Positions 8,948 to 18,836 are shown, numbered from the stretch's first letter. The stretch: 64,000 bases of DNA from Oxobacter pfennigii (GCF_001317355.1 NZ_LKET01000016.1:62001-126000), one strand, 5' to 3'. Translations and numbers: made by a program. Notes: generated from the sequence alone by a model not told the origin.

Positions 8948-10378
8948 ATGGTTGACATACTTGAAACAGATAAATTCAAAGACGAATGCGGAGTATTTGG
9001 TATCTGGTGTACCGATGAAGATATAGACTGTGCTAAAATAACCTATCTTGGGTTATATGCACTCCAGCACAGGGGACAGGAAAGTGCAGGTATTGCGGTA
9101 TACGATGGCAGCTCCGTTGTATGTCATAAGGAGATGGGATTGGTATCCGATGTATTCAGAGGGGATGTACTTGATAATTTAAAAGGCAGCGCAGCAATAG
9201 GACATGTAAGATATTCAACAACCGGCGCCAGTACAGTTAATAATGCACAGCCCCTTGTCATGAAATACAAGATGGGTAATATCGCACTGGCTCATAACGG
9301 AAACCTTGTAAATGCCGAAGTTATAAGAGACCTTTTAGAAGACGGCGGAGCGGTATTCCAGACATCAATAGATTCAGAAGTCATAGCAAACCTTTTTGCA
9401 AGATATGCAAAAAGAAGCCTGGAAACTGCTGTTTTAGAAACCATGCAGGCAGTAAAGGGCTCCTATGCATTAACTATATTGGCAGATGACAAACTAATAG
9501 GGGTAAGGGATCCCTATGGTATAAGGCCCCTTTGTATAGGCAAAATAGCAAGCGGATTTATACTGGCTTCCGAGAGCTGCGCCATTGATACCGTCGGCGG
9601 AGAATTCATAAGGGATGTTGAACCGGGAGAAATTATTATAATTGATAATGAAGGGCTGAGATCCTTAAAAATTCAGGAGGAAATAAAGTCCTCATTATGT
9701 ATTTTCGAATATATTTATTTTGCCCGCCCTGACAGCACAATTGACGGTATAGGCGTCTATGAGGCAAGAAGAAACGCGGGAGCCATACTTGCCCAGGAAT
9801 ATCCCGTTGAGGCGGATTTGGTTATAGGCGTTCCGGATTCTGGAACCGTTTCGGCCATTGGCTATGCGGAAGAATCAGGAATACCCTTTGGCGAAGGACT
9901 TATAAAAAATAAATATGTAGGCAGGACTTTTATAAAACCGGACCAGACTTTAAGAGAGCTGGCCGTTCAGATAAAATTAAATGCGCTTAAAAGAAACGTT
10001 GAAGGCAAAAGAATTGTAATGGTGGATGATTCAATCGTGCGCGGCACCACCTGTAAAAAAATTGTGTCTATGCTGCGCTCCGCCGGAGCAAAGGAAGTAC
10101 ACGTGAGAATTTGTTCTCCATTGATTAAATATCCATGCTATTTTGGAATTGATACACCTTCAAGAAAGCAGCTTATAGGAGCTGTGAGCACCATGGATGA
10201 AATAAGGGATATCATAGGGGCTGATTCTCTTGGATATATAAGCTTGGACGGGCTCATTAAATCTACAGGCAGCACCAATGCCGGTTTCTGTACCGGATGT
10301 TTTTCCGGTGTATATCCTATTTCGGTTCCAAGAGAGTCCGATAAATATTTGTTTGAAAAAGGCAGGTTAAATGCATGA
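8948..10378 (+). CDS. purF: Amidophosphoribosyltransferase, iron-sulfur type
   Basis: 476 residues. It has the Ntn-hydrolase glutaminase N-terminus: a short propeptide then CGVFGIW, with the catalytic Cys at residue 14 (expected to be N-terminal after processing). The C-terminal phosphoribosyltransferase domain carries the PRPP loop [13 protein letters not shown]. Cysteines in KYPCYFGID and FCTGCFSG fit the 4Fe-4S cluster ligands of the B. subtilis type. It catalyses the committed step from PRPP and glutamine to phosphoribosylamine. ATG 8948 follows GGAAAGGATAG. It overlaps purM by 4 bases (ATGA). Confidence 0.97.
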   Translation: MVDILETDKFKDECGVFGIWCTDEDIDCAKITYLGLYALQHRGQESAGIAVYDGSSVVCHKEMGLVSDVFRGDVLDNLKGSAAIGHVRYSTTGASTVNNAQPLVMKYKMGNIALAHNGNLVNAEVIRDLLEDGGAVFQTSIDSEVIANLFARYAKRSLETAVLETMQAVKGSYALTILADDKLIGVRDPYGIRPLCIGKIASGFILASESCAIDTVGGEFIRDVEPGEIIIIDNEGLRSLKIQEEIKSSLCIFEYIYFARPDSTIDGIGVYEARRNAGAILAQEYPVEADLVIGVPDSGTVSAIGYAEESGIPFGEGLIKNKYVGRTFIKPDQTLRELAVQIKLNALKRNVEGKRIVMVDDSIVRGTTCKKIVSMLRSAGAKEVHVRICSPLIKYPCYFGIDTPSRKQLIGAVSTMDEIRDIIGADSLGYISLDGLIKSTGSTNAGFCTGCFSGVYPISVPRESDKYLFEKGRLNA

Positions 10379-11403
10379 TAACTTATAAGGATTCCGGAGT
10401 AGATATTGAGGCAGGATACAAAGCTGTAAAGATGATGAAAGAACACGTGCGGTCAACTTATACAAAGGGCGTTATAGGAGATATAGGAAGCTTCGGAGGG
10501 CTTTTCGAGCTTCTTGATATTAAAAAATATGAAAACCCGGTGCTGGTATCCGGAACCGACGGAGTAGGAACCAAGCTTCAGCTGGCATTCATGCTGGATA
10601 AACATGATACCATAGGAATAGATGCCGTTGCCATGTGCGTCAACGACATAGTGTGCCAGGGTGCAAAGCCCTTGTTTTTTCTTGACTATATAGCCTGCGG
10701 CAAGCTTAAACCTGAAAGAATAGCGGATATTGTAAAAGGTATAAGCGAAGGCTGTAAAATGTCAAAGGCAGCGCTGATTGGCGGTGAAACTGCTGAAATG
10801 CCCGGATTTTATAAAGAAAATGAATACGATATTGCAGGCTTTGCTGTGGGTATTGTTGATAAAAACAAAATAATTGACGGCAGCAAAATAGAAAAGGGCG
10901 ATGTTTTAATTGGCTTGGCTTCCTCGGGGATACACAGCAACGGGTATTCCCTGGTCAGGAAATTATACGGCAATGTTGATGCATCGGAGCTTAATAAATT
11001 TGACGAAAGGTTTAACTGCACATTAGGCGGAATGCTTTTAATGCCTACCAGGATATATGTAGACCTAATTTTAAGCCTTCTTGAAAATTATGAAGTAAAA
11101 GGCTTATCCCATATTACAGGCGGAGGCTTTATTGAAAATATACCGAGGATGCTTCCAAATGGCCTTATGGCCAGGATATTCAAAGGCTCCTGGGATATGA
11201 AGCCCATATTCAATGATTTGAAAAACCTTTCGGGATTAGGTGATAATGAGCTTTATAATACCTTCAATATGGGTATCGGAATGGTTATGGCTGTTTCTAA
11301 GGAAAAAGCAAATGAAATATTATCATATTTGAAGATTTCAGGTGAAGAAGCCTTCGTCATAGGAGAGGTGGCAGAAGGAAAGGCCGGGGTGGAGCTTTGC
11401 TAA
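10375..11403 (+). CDS. purM: Phosphoribosylformylglycinamidine cyclo-ligase (AIR synthase)
   Basis: 342 residues, typical PurM length. [27 protein letters not shown] contains the AIR-synthase signature (first half given here: [12 protein letters not shown]), followed by [11 protein letters not shown] and the C-terminal ITGGGFIEN motif. It closes the imidazole ring from FGAM to AIR with ATP. The start codon shares ATGA with the purF stop, and the end overlaps purN by 7 bases, so translation is coupled on both sides. Confidence 0.97.
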   Translation: MITYKDSGVDIEAGYKAVKMMKEHVRSTYTKGVIGDIGSFGGLFELLDIKKYENPVLVSGTDGVGTKLQLAFMLDKHDTIGIDAVAMCVNDIVCQGAKPLFFLDYIACGKLKPERIADIVKGISEGCKMSKAALIGGETAEMPGFYKENEYDIAGFAVGIVDKNKIIDGSKIEKGDVLIGLASSGIHSNGYSLVRKLYGNVDASELNKFDERFNCTLGGMLLMPTRIYVDLILSLLENYEVKGLSHITGGGFIENIPRMLPNGLMARIFKGSWDMKPIFNDLKNLSGLGDNELYNTFNMGIGMVMAVSKEKANEILSYLKISGEEAFVIGEVAEGKAGVELC

Positions 11404-12011
11404 AGATAGGTGTTCTGGTCTCGGGGGGAGGCACCAACCTTCAAGCCATAATTGATGATATAAAGAGCGGAAATATAAAGGGTGAAATTGCTGTTGTCAT
11501 AACCGACAGGCCGGAGGTTTATTCATTGAAGCGGGCGGAGAATGAAGGAATACCTGCGGCAGTCTTTGACAGAAAGATTATGACTTCAAAGGAACTTAAT
11601 GCTAATATATTAAAAGAGCTTACTGAACATAATGTGGACCTGGTGGTTCTTGCAGGATATCTCTCAATATTGTCAAAGGAAATTATAGAGAGGTATCAAA
11701 ATGCAGTAATCAATATCCATCCCTCTTTAATACCCTCTTTTTGCGGAGACGGATACCATGGAATAAATGTTCATAAAAAGGCCCTGGAATACGGCGTAAA
11801 AGTGTCGGGCTGCACCGTTCACTTTGTGGATGAAGGTACGGATACCGGCCCCATAATTCTTCAGAAAGCTGTGGAAGTTTCAGATGATGATACTCCCGAA
11901 ACCCTTCAGAAGAAAATTCTCGCATATGAGCACCAGCTTCTGCCATTGGCAGTAAAGCTTATATGCGACGGAAAGGTAAGCATATCCGGCCGGAAAGTTA
12001 TAATAAGGTGA
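11397..12011 (+). CDS. purN: Phosphoribosylglycinamide formyltransferase
   Basis: 204 residues. [12 protein letters not shown] near the N-terminus binds the phosphate of GAR. The catalytic Asn-His-Asp set is visible in [11 protein letters not shown] and [13 protein letters not shown]. It transfers a formyl group from 10-formyl-THF to GAR. The chosen start is TTG 11397, inside the purM 3' end, with GGTGGAG just upstream. No ATG gives the complete N-terminal beta strand. A 236-base gap with a repeat element separates it from purH. Confidence 0.95.
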   Translation: MLKIGVLVSGGGTNLQAIIDDIKSGNIKGEIAVVITDRPEVYSLKRAENEGIPAAVFDRKIMTSKELNANILKELTEHNVDLVVLAGYLSILSKEIIERYQNAVINIHPSLIPSFCGDGYHGINVHKKALEYGVKVSGCTVHFVDEGTDTGPIILQKAVEVSDDDTPETLQKKILAYEHQLLPLAVKLICDGKVSISGRKVIIR

Positions 12012-12014
12012 GAG

Positions 12015-12211
12015 TTTCAAAATTTTGAACACTCCATACGCTGTTCGAGTTCTGCAAGTTCTAAGGCTCCCTGCCTTGAAAATGCAAGAATTTTGATAAC
12101 TCGCTCATGCTCAAACAATCTAAAATTCTAAGCATTTTCTGTGGCAGCTTCGCCAAGAACTTTCACAGAACTCTCACAATGCTTAATTACGTTGTTCAAA
12201 ATTTTGAAGAC
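12015..12211. repeat. Long imperfect hairpin repeat, copy A (between purN and purH)
   Basis: About 197 bases bounded by the palindromes TTTCAAAATTTTGAA and TTCAAAATTTTGAA. Inside, AGTTCTGCAAGTTCT pairs with AGAACTTTCACAGAACT, and AAGAATTTTGA with TCTAAAATTCT, around a loop containing AACTCGCTCATGCTCAAAC. It is clearly homologous, in the opposite orientation, to 54770-54974. It looks like a small non-autonomous mobile element sitting inside the pur operon. No coding frame is seen. Confidence 0.85.
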
Positions 12212-12247
12212 CCAATTAATTATCCCTAACTTAAGGAGGTATAATAG

Positions 12248-13783
12248 ATGATTAAAACTGCCTTAATAAGCGTCTTCGATAAAAGCGGAATCGTCGAGAT
12301 GGCTGAGCAGCTTAGTGATTTAGGAGTGAAGATAATTTCAACGGGGGGAACGGAAAAAACCCTTAAGCAGTCGGGACTGGACGTTATAAACATTTCAGAT
12401 GTTACCGGATTCCCGGAATGCTTGGATGGCAGGGTAAAAACCCTTCACCCTAAAATACATGCGGGCATACTGGCCATGAGAGACAACAAAGAGCACATGG
12501 AACAGCTTGAGAAATTAAATGTTGATACAATAGATATGATAATCGTGAATTTATATCCCTTCAAACAGACCATATCAAAGGAGCATGTGGAGCTCGAAGA
12601 TGCCATTGAAAACATAGATATCGGCGGCCCTACAATGTTAAGGGCAGCAGCTAAAAACTACAAAGATGTGGTTGTAATTGTGGACCCTCAAGATTACCGG
12701 AAGGTATTGGATGAAATTAAGGAAAATGGGGATGTTTCAGAAAAGACAAAGTTTTATCTTGCTTTCAAGGTCTTTAACCACACTGCGGCCTACGATGCGC
12801 TGATTTCCTCCTACCTTAAAGAACAGGCAGGAATCGAAGGATATACCGATTCAGTTACAATAACCTTCGAAAAGGTTCAGGATTTAAGATACGGTGAAAA
12901 CCCTCACCAGAGCGCCGCTTTTTATAAAGAGCCCATAGCCGTCAAAGGAAGCCTGCCTTCAGCTATACAGCTTCACGGTAAAGAGCTTTCCTTTAACAAC
13001 ATAAATGATGCAAATGCGGCAGTAGAATGCCTCAAGGAATTTGAAGACATAGCCTGCGTTGCAGTAAAGCATGCCAACCCCTGCGGAGTGGGAGTGGGAG
13101 ATACAGCATACAGTGCATACATAAAAGCCTATGAATGTGACCCCGTTTCAATTTTCGGGGGAATAATCGCTATAAACGATATTGTAGATAAAGCTGCAGC
13201 CGATGAAATAAACAAGATTTTTGTGGAGATAGTTATTGCTCCCGATTATACCGGGGAAGCCCTTGAAATTTTGAAGTCCAAAAAGAACATAAGGGTAATG
13301 AAGCTTGAGGATATTAAGAAAAAAAATACCAAATCATTGGATTATAAAAAGGTTAACGGAGGCCTCCTTATACAAAACAGCGATAACGGAAAAATTAATG
13401 AATTGAAAGTTGTAACAAACCGCAAGCCTACAAATGAAGAATTAAAGGATTTAAATTTTGCCTGGAAGGTTGTCAAGCATTTAAGGTCAAATGCAATTGC
13501 ACTTGCTAAGAGTGGCATGACAATAGGACTAGGGCCGGGACAGACCAACAGGATATGGGCGGCTGAAAATGCCATACGCCAGGCAGGAGAAAAAACTTTT
13601 GGTTGTGTATTGGCTTCAGATGCGTTTTTCCCTTTTCCCGATGTGGTTGAGGCTGCTGCTGCAGCCGGTATAACAGCAATCATACAGCCGGGGGGATCTC
13701 TAAAGGATGATGAATCCATAGAGCTTTGCAATAAGCATAATATTGCCATGGTATTTACCGGTATGAGGCATTTCAAGCACTAG
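12248..13783 (+). CDS. purH: Bifunctional AICAR transformylase / IMP cyclohydrolase
   Basis: 511 residues, full length. The N-terminal IMP cyclohydrolase (about 1-195) has [10 protein letters not shown] and [15 protein letters not shown]. The C-terminal transformylase has [26 protein letters not shown] and the end motif [11 protein letters not shown]. It performs the last two steps to IMP. ATG 12248 is preceded by AAGGAGG. The gap to purN holds repeat copy A, but no convincing new promoter, so it is probably read through from purE. Confidence 0.97.
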   Translation: MIKTALISVFDKSGIVEMAEQLSDLGVKIISTGGTEKTLKQSGLDVINISDVTGFPECLDGRVKTLHPKIHAGILAMRDNKEHMEQLEKLNVDTIDMIIVNLYPFKQTISKEHVELEDAIENIDIGGPTMLRAAAKNYKDVVVIVDPQDYRKVLDEIKENGDVSEKTKFYLAFKVFNHTAAYDALISSYLKEQAGIEGYTDSVTITFEKVQDLRYGENPHQSAAFYKEPIAVKGSLPSAIQLHGKELSFNNINDANAAVECLKEFEDIACVAVKHANPCGVGVGDTAYSAYIKAYECDPVSIFGGIIAINDIVDKAAADEINKIFVEIVIAPDYTGEALEILKSKKNIRVMKLEDIKKKNTKSLDYKKVNGGLLIQNSDNGKINELKVVTNRKPTNEELKDLNFAWKVVKHLRSNAIALAKSGMTIGLGPGQTNRIWAAENAIRQAGEKTFGCVLASDAFFPFPDVVEAAAAAGITAIIQPGGSLKDDESIELCNKHNIAMVFTGMRHFKH

Positions 13784-13802
13784 AAGAAAAGGAAGTGTAT
13801 AT

Positions 13803-15062
13803 ATGAAAGTACTTATTGTAGGCGGAGGCGGAAGGGAACACGCAATAATCTGGAAGCTTAAGCAAAGCAAAAGGATAGATAAAATATACTGCGCCCCAGG
13901 AAACGGCGGAATAGCAAGCCTGGCAGAGTGTGTTGATATAAAGGCAGAGGATATAGAAAAGCTCGTTGATTTTGCAATAAATGAAAAAATAGACTTAACG
14001 GTTGTAGGGCCTGAGGTTCCTCTGTCAATGGGTCTCGCAGATGCTTTTGAAGAAAAAGGCTTAAGATGCTTCGGCCCTAAAAAGGCAGCAGCAGAGATTG
14101 AAAGCAGTAAGGTTTTTTCAAAATACCTTATGAAAAAATACGGAATTCCCACAGCTTCTTATATGGAATTTTCAGATCCCCAAAAAGCAAGGGATTATAT
14201 AGAAACTTTATCCTTCCCCACAGTAATTAAAGCTGACGGCCTGGCAGCTGGGAAAGGCGTTATAATAGCACAAAGCTTGACCGAGGCAATTGAAGCAGTC
14301 CATAGCATCATGGAAGAAAAAACATTTTCCGATGCCGGAGACAGAATAATAATCGAAGAATTCATGGAAGGCCCCGAAGTGTCGGTACTGGCTTTTGTGG
14401 ACGGTAAAACCGTAAAGCCCATGGTCAGCGCAAGGGACCATAAGAGGATATTCGATGACGATATGGGCTTGAATACCGGTGGTATGGGAACAATTTCCCC
14501 CGCACCATATTACACAGCTGAAATGGAAAAAATCTGCATGGAGGAAATATTTGTTCCCACAATTGATGCCATGAACAAAGAAGGCAGAACCTTCAAAGGG
14601 GTGGTATTTTTCGGACTTATGCTGACCAAGGATGGTCCCAAGGTTGTGGAATACAACTGCAGGTTCGGAGACCCGGAAACCCAGGTAGTGCTGCAAAGGT
14701 TAAAGACCGACCTGGTGGATATAATGGATGCGGTAATTGACGGTACTCTAAGCAATATAAATATTGAATGGGATGAAAGTGCAGCAAGCTGCATAGTTAT
14801 AGCCTCCGGTGGATATCCGGGAAGCTATGAAAAAGGCAAAGTCATTACCGGCCTTGACAATATGCCTTCAGATGTGGTCGTCTTCCACTCGGGCACGAAA
14901 CTGCAGGATGGGCAAATAAAAACCGACGGCGGCAGAGTTCTCGGAGTTACGGCTAAAGGTGCCGATTATTCAGTTTCATCTAAAAAGGTATACGAAGTAA
15001 TTGACAATATAAGCTTCGAAGGAATGCATTACAGAAAAGACATCGGCGTGAAAAAATACTAG
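13803..15062 (+). CDS. purD: Phosphoribosylamine-glycine ligase (GAR synthetase)
   Basis: 419 residues with the ATP-grasp architecture: N-terminal MKVLIVGGGGREHAI, the FPTVIKADGLAAGKGV ATP-binding strand, and CRFGDPETQ ahead of the metal-binding region. It joins glycine to phosphoribosylamine. Start ATG 13803 is 20 bases after purH, with GGAAGTG upstream. It is the last pur gene and is followed by a strong terminator. purL, purQ, purS, purB and purK are not in the window. Confidence 0.97.
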   Translation: MKVLIVGGGGREHAIIWKLKQSKRIDKIYCAPGNGGIASLAECVDIKAEDIEKLVDFAINEKIDLTVVGPEVPLSMGLADAFEEKGLRCFGPKKAAAEIESSKVFSKYLMKKYGIPTASYMEFSDPQKARDYIETLSFPTVIKADGLAAGKGVIIAQSLTEAIEAVHSIMEEKTFSDAGDRIIIEEFMEGPEVSVLAFVDGKTVKPMVSARDHKRIFDDDMGLNTGGMGTISPAPYYTAEMEKICMEEIFVPTIDAMNKEGRTFKGVVFFGLMLTKDGPKVVEYNCRFGDPETQVVLQRLKTDLVDIMDAVIDGTLSNINIEWDESAASCIVIASGGYPGSYEKGKVITGLDNMPSDVVVFHSGTKLQDGQIKTDGGRVLGVTAKGADYSVSSKKVYEVIDNISFEGMHYRKDIGVKKY

Positions 15063-15070
15063 CACATATG

Positions 15071-15102
15071 AAAATAACCTCCCAAAAGAGGTTATTTTTT
15101 CT
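15071..15102 (+). terminator. Terminator of the pur operon
   Basis: AAAATAACCTC and GAGGTTATTTT arms with a 6-base loop and a run of six T. The converging small gene on the other strand ends inside it, and its minus-strand side is A/T-flanked, so it may work both ways. Confidence 0.9.
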
Positions 15103-15337
15103 TGTTCTTATCCATTATAAGGCTATAATCCTCCAGGGGAGTTTCAGGGCCTTCCGGCACCGATGAGTATTCAAAGGTATCCAGAAAGTCCAAATTTCCC
15201 ATTGGGCCTGTCTGAGGCATAAGCCGGGCATTGCTTAAATGCTCAACAATGGGGTAATCATAATCATTGCTTTGCTCTATGCTATCCTTATCATAATGCT
15301 TATTTTCATCAATATTTTCCCTGCTGCTAAAGTCCAT
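15092..15337 (-). CDS. Small acidic hypothetical protein
   Basis: About 81 residues, with ATG 15337 placed 7 bases after AAGGTG (an in-frame TTG at 15340 is the alternative). It is rich in Asp, Glu and Tyr and ends in a lysine run. A proline/glycine stretch (LMPQTGPMGNLDFLDTFEY) may be a binding segment. No signal peptide or membrane helix. It converges with purD across the terminator. I do not recognise a family; the good ribosome site and balanced composition argue that it is real. Confidence 0.6.
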   Translation of the reverse strand: MDFSSRENIDENKHYDKDSIEQSNDYDYPIVEHLSNARLMPQTGPMGNLDFLDTFEYSSVPEGPETPLEDYSLIMDKNKKK

Positions 15338-15428
15338 CAATTATCACCTTCCCTGAAAAGATTAATAATAACAAAGTACCTAGATATTTTTTACTTAGTA
15401 TCCTACTATTTTTAAATAATATTCCACG

Positions 15429-15463
15429 GCGGCATCAAAGCTTAATAGCTTTAATGCCGCTAT
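15429..15463. repeat. Hairpin upstream of yerC
   Basis: GCGGCATCAAAGCT and AGCTTTAATGCCGC pair almost perfectly (one C-A mismatch) around TAAT. No T run follows, so it is not a typical terminator. It could be a REP-like repeat or an operator. Confidence 0.6.
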
Positions 15464-15616
15464 AAAGTGAACATAATCAAAAAGGAATATTTTTAATGTT
15501 TAATAATGTAGGGAGGAAAGAAGATTTTTTTATCGAATAATAGACCATAAAGATGTTATATTGAGATTTGGATTACGTACATAGATATTTATAAAAAAAT
15601 CAGATGAGGTGGTTAT

Positions 15617-15916
15617 ATGTCTGAATATCATTCCAAGATTGAATCTAAGGAAATGACGGAGCTTTTTGAGGCAATACTTTTGCTTGAAAATATTGAAGAG
15701 TGCTATAGATTTTTTGAAGATATAGGTACAATAAACGAGCTGCAATCCCTTGCACAAAGGCTGGAAGTCGCAAAGATGCTCAATGAAAAAAAGACCTACA
15801 TAGAAATTGCAGAAAAAACCGGGGCAAGCACAGCCACCATAAGCAGGGTAAACAGGTGCCTTCAGTACGGTGCCGACGGATATAATCTTATACTAAAGCG
15901 CATTAAAGAGAAGTAA
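15617..15916 (+). CDS. yerC: YerC/YecD family TrpR-like DNA-binding protein
   Basis: 99 residues. The helical core contains LQSLAQRLEVAKML and the helix-turn-helix YIEIAEKTGASTATISRVNR, the signature of YerC/YecD proteins that share the TrpR fold. The family is widespread in Firmicutes, its regulatory target is poorly defined, and in B. subtilis it sits near pcrA-ligA, as here. ATG 15617 follows GAGGTGG. A degenerate second copy lies at 16091-16292. Confidence 0.9.
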   Translation: MSEYHSKIESKEMTELFEAILLLENIEECYRFFEDIGTINELQSLAQRLEVAKMLNEKKTYIEIAEKTGASTATISRVNRCLQYGADGYNLILKRIKEK

Positions 15917-15940
15917 TACCCCAAAGGTATTACTTTTTCT
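15914..15940 (+). terminator. Terminator of yerC
   Basis: TAATACC/GGTATTA stem, 5-base loop, then CTTTTTCT. The left arm starts inside the yerC stop codon. Confidence 0.8.
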
Positions 15941-16090
15941 ATTTCAAATTTATTTTTTATAAAAGCTAAAAAAATATTTTTACAAAAATTGAAACTTTTT
16001 CAAATAAAAACTGTCTTATATAGTAAGATAAAGAAATCCGAAATTTATTTAATAATATAAAGATAAGTTTTCTTTGATTGTACATAATAG

Positions 16091-16292
16091 CAGAAATTTT
16101 TGAAGATATAGGTAGCATAAACAAGCTGCGCCTTTACACAAAGGTTGGAAAGCGGTAAAAACGCTCAATGAAAAAAAGACTTACATAGAAATTACAGAAA
16201 AGACAGGTGCAAGCTAAGCAATCATAAGTAGAGTTATCAGGAGACTTCAGCCTGATAGCTATAATCTTATACTTAGATACATAAGGAGAAAT
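16091..16292 (+). pseudogene. Decayed second copy of yerC
   Basis: This stretch aligns base for base over most of its length with codons of yerC from TTTGAAGATATAGGTA to the 3' end (for example CTCAATGAAAAAAAGAC, ACATAGAAATT and TATAATCTTATACT are shared). It has lost the N-terminal third, has an in-frame TAA where yerC reads GCAAGCACAGCC, and has several small indels. It is a duplicated and inactivated copy, placed 180 bases after the intact gene. Confidence 0.85.
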
Positions 16293-16396
16293 AATATCAG
16301 TTCCCTTATCAGTGTATGTTATGATAAACTGCGTGTTATATAATAAATACAATGTAATTTGATTTATACTAACTCTTAATGATTGGAGAGATATTT

Positions 16397-17353
16397 ATGG
16401 AAAATCGCAAACAAGTTAATATTATACTTTCTATTGCTTATTTGTTTACGGTAATCACATGCATATTTTTATTTATAAGCAGATCTATGGAAAATATATA
16501 TTATAGTGTATATCTTGGGCAAGACAGAATTGGAAATGCAATTAAAGCATTTTTATTTAGTAATATAATAATGATTATTGCTGCAAGCATAATCACTATT
16601 ATATTAAGAGTTAAAATAAAAAAATCAAATCAAATAGACTATTTTGACATCAAAGAAAAAGAGCAGATTCATTTAATAACAGGTATTTTAGTGGTAATAC
16701 AGGGACTAACTAATTTATCATATTTGTTGCCGAGTTTTATTACTCGGGCTTTAGGGCTAATTAAATCACAACCGCAGGATGTGCGCAATATATTAATGCT
16801 TAGAAATGCCATAATAGGAGATTCAATTTCTGTAATAATAATTTTATGCCAATTATTTTTGGGAATTTATTTAGTAAAATATATTAAAAAGAAGCAAACT
16901 GATATTGCTATGTTAAGGAGTGTATTATTATATACGGTAATCACAAGTATATTTTCACTTTTTGATAGGTTAAGTGTTTTAATTTCTGGACTTGGAGATG
17001 AAGTAAGGGTATTTTCCATTAATAATATATTATGGGCTGTAATTATAGTAATATCAATTATAATGTTAATTCTAAAAATTAGAAAATCAAATCAAACCGG
17101 TTATTTAAGCATATTAGAAAATGGAGATATTTGCATGGCAGCGGGTGTACTTATAATTGTACATGGATTGCTGAATTTATCGACTGATCTACAGTATATT
17201 ATTATTCATATGATAGCATTTTTGCAGACACCAATTATTAAATCACAGCTTAGCGAAATTATAGTACAATATATAATTTCCATGGTAATAACTTTAGTCC
17301 AGATAGTTTTAGGATTTTATTTGGCAAAGTACTATAAAAAAAAGAAAAATTAA
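16397..17353 (+). CDS. Membrane protein with an internal duplication
   Basis: 318 residues from ATG 16397, which has GGAGAG 6 bases upstream (an earlier in-frame ATG at 16379 has no ribosome site). There are about eight hydrophobic helices arranged as two homologous halves. Each half holds TVIT.IF.LF, a KSNQ...GYL/DYF turn, a GLxNLS segment, and ends in LGxYLxKYxKKK. The pattern suggests gene duplication and fusion. AT-rich and without recognisable family motifs. It lies in the accessory stretch next to the yerC pseudogene. Transport or regulation cannot be told. Confidence 0.75.
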   Translation: MENRKQVNIILSIAYLFTVITCIFLFISRSMENIYYSVYLGQDRIGNAIKAFLFSNIIMIIAASIITIILRVKIKKSNQIDYFDIKEKEQIHLITGILVVIQGLTNLSYLLPSFITRALGLIKSQPQDVRNILMLRNAIIGDSISVIIILCQLFLGIYLVKYIKKKQTDIAMLRSVLLYTVITSIFSLFDRLSVLISGLGDEVRVFSINNILWAVIIVISIIMLILKIRKSNQTGYLSILENGDICMAAGVLIIVHGLLNLSTDLQYIIIHMIAFLQTPIIKSQLSEIIVQYIISMVITLVQIVLGFYLAKYYKKKKN

Positions 17354-17781
17354 ATTATATTTTAGATTATTTAAAACAATTCTAAAATATAGTGGAAGTA
17401 AATCTAGTTTATAACACAAGAATATACTTTTTATATTTCTGTAAATAGAATCAGAAGATTAGGTAAACTTCTACTTTCATAAAAGTAAGCTTTTGGGGGA
17501 TATAGCCCAATTATATATAAAATTATCTTTCTAAACCAAAATCACAATTATGCAAAATAATCCATAGGAAATCAATAATTCCTTGAAAAGCTGCCTTCGC
17601 AAATGAGATCTACACCTTAGGGATCACTTGTCGAAGGAAAAATTAAAGGAAGGAGGTCAAATAATTCTACTAATCCCGTAATGCCAAAATATAAAATAAA
17701 AAAGAAAAAGAGAATAAGGAAGTACGCATCATTTGGACAAGCATAAAAATATGATTAGCCTAAATTATAGGAGGTATTAAA
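17354..17781. other. 428-base gap without a convincing gene
   Basis: It holds an imperfect hairpin at about 17590-17636 (CCTTCG...CGAAGG outer pairs, GATC inner pairs) and, just after it, AAGGAAGGAGG at 17647-17656 without a start codon at proper distance. A 17-codon very basic frame (ATG 17681) lies 24 bases beyond that site and is doubtful. I see no known RNA family. Confidence 0.5.
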
Positions 17782-18465
17782 ATGAAAAAAATTATATCTA
17801 TTATCATGACAATAATTTTTTTGACTTCTACTTCTGTAGCTTTCGCTAAGGATAATAAAGAACAAAATGATAAAAATAGTATTCAAATGAAAAGGCATGA
17901 AGAGTTTAGGAAAATTTTTCCTGAAGAATTTGAAATAATAGAACGATATGCAGAAGAGAGGGCTCAAGAAGGAGAAACAAATGATAATCTGCCTTTGAGC
18001 AAAGAAGATGAAGTAATCATTGATGTGGAAAAGACAATAGGTTATGATTACTACCATTTAATTGCCTTTAGCAGTGGTGTTGTATATGAATGTGCAGTAA
18101 AAGGCGGTACATATTATTATGGAACGAATTACTATGAAAGAGATGATGCTATAGCATATGCTCAAATGTATCCTGATTTAATGAATATAGCCATTGGTCA
18201 CACTATGGAAATAGAAATATCATATACCGTAAGATTAAATAATAATGATTATTTTACAGAAAATGAACTTGGAAGCCAGGAATTTACACAGAACCAGTAC
18301 ATAGAAGAAGAATCATTTTATGAGACGAGCAGCAAAGATGCTTTTTTAAAATGGAGATATGATGGAAGAGTCGGTGATTACAATGGCAATTTTATATACA
18401 ACCCGTTTAGGATGACAGTTACCCTTGGAGATGACGCGGTTAGTGTAGATGTCAAATTAATGTAA
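17782..18465 (+). CDS. Secreted hypothetical protein
   Basis: 227 residues with a clear signal peptide: KK, a hydrophobic stretch of about 14 residues, and a probable cleavage after VAFA near residue 22. The mature part starts with a charged linker and continues as a Tyr-rich, beta-predicted domain (GGTYYYGTNYYERDDA). ATG 17782 has TAGGAGG upstream. The 3' neighbour at 18522 is a broken frame of similar style, so the two may belong to one family of exported proteins. No enzymatic motif is seen. Confidence 0.75.
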   Translation: MKKIISIIMTIIFLTSTSVAFAKDNKEQNDKNSIQMKRHEEFRKIFPEEFEIIERYAEERAQEGETNDNLPLSKEDEVIIDVEKTIGYDYYHLIAFSSGVVYECAVKGGTYYYGTNYYERDDAIAYAQMYPDLMNIAIGHTMEIEISYTVRLNNNDYFTENELGSQEFTQNQYIEEESFYETSSKDAFLKWRYDGRVGDYNGNFIYNPFRMTVTLGDDAVSVDVKLM

Positions 18466-18521
18466 AATCAAGCATATTATGATGAATATATAAAAGGTGA
18501 AAACGTTTAGATTTAGTTTAG

Positions 18522-18785
18522 CAGAAGCATCAAACAGGTACTGCTTCAGTGAAATTTGACATTTTCCTTTCTGATAATCATTAGTCAGATTACGGTTTTG
18601 GATACTTAGAAGTGAATAAATTAGGGTTAGTTGAAGAATTTGGTTTTAAAGTAGCATATGGACATACTTCACTCTCAACGAGTCCGGGTGTTCAATATCC
18701 ATGGGGTATAGGATTTGGTTTTACAAGCAATACTGAAGAGGTAGCCTATTATATGGATCATGTGTATTATAGTGATTATAATTAG
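18522..18785 (+). pseudogene. Remnant of an exported or surface protein gene
   Basis: One frame reads TGTASVKFDIFLSDNH, then TAG at 18582-18584, then a continuous 66-codon stretch (SDYGFGYLEVNK... to YYMDHVYYSDYN) ending at 18783-18785. The protein-like composition on both sides of the stop, the absent start codon and further stops upstream (18519) point to a decayed gene. The Tyr/Gly-rich style resembles secreted beta proteins. Family not recognised. Confidence 0.6.
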
Positions 18786-18797
18786 TCACAGCTATAT

Positions 18798-18836
18798 GAT
18801 AATAGAAGCTGTCCTGTAAAGACAGCTTCTATTATC
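18798..18836. terminator. Perfect 16-base-pair hairpin
   Basis: GATAATAGAAGCTGTC and its exact complement GACAGCTTCTATTATC around CTGTAAA. No T run follows on the plus strand, so it is either a weak terminator for the decayed gene or an intergenic palindrome. Confidence 0.65.

Noticed and set aside
8299-8979. Minus-strand frames opposite purC and purF
   Set aside because: No ribosome sites and lower plausibility than the pur genes on the plus strand.
12015-12211. CRISPR-like repeat
   Set aside because: There are only two full copies, far apart and inverted, with no spacers; it is an interspersed hairpin element.
17681-17749. Very basic 22-codon frame near 17681
   Set aside because: The only ribosome-like site is about 25 bases away and the composition is lysine-runs from AT-rich DNA.
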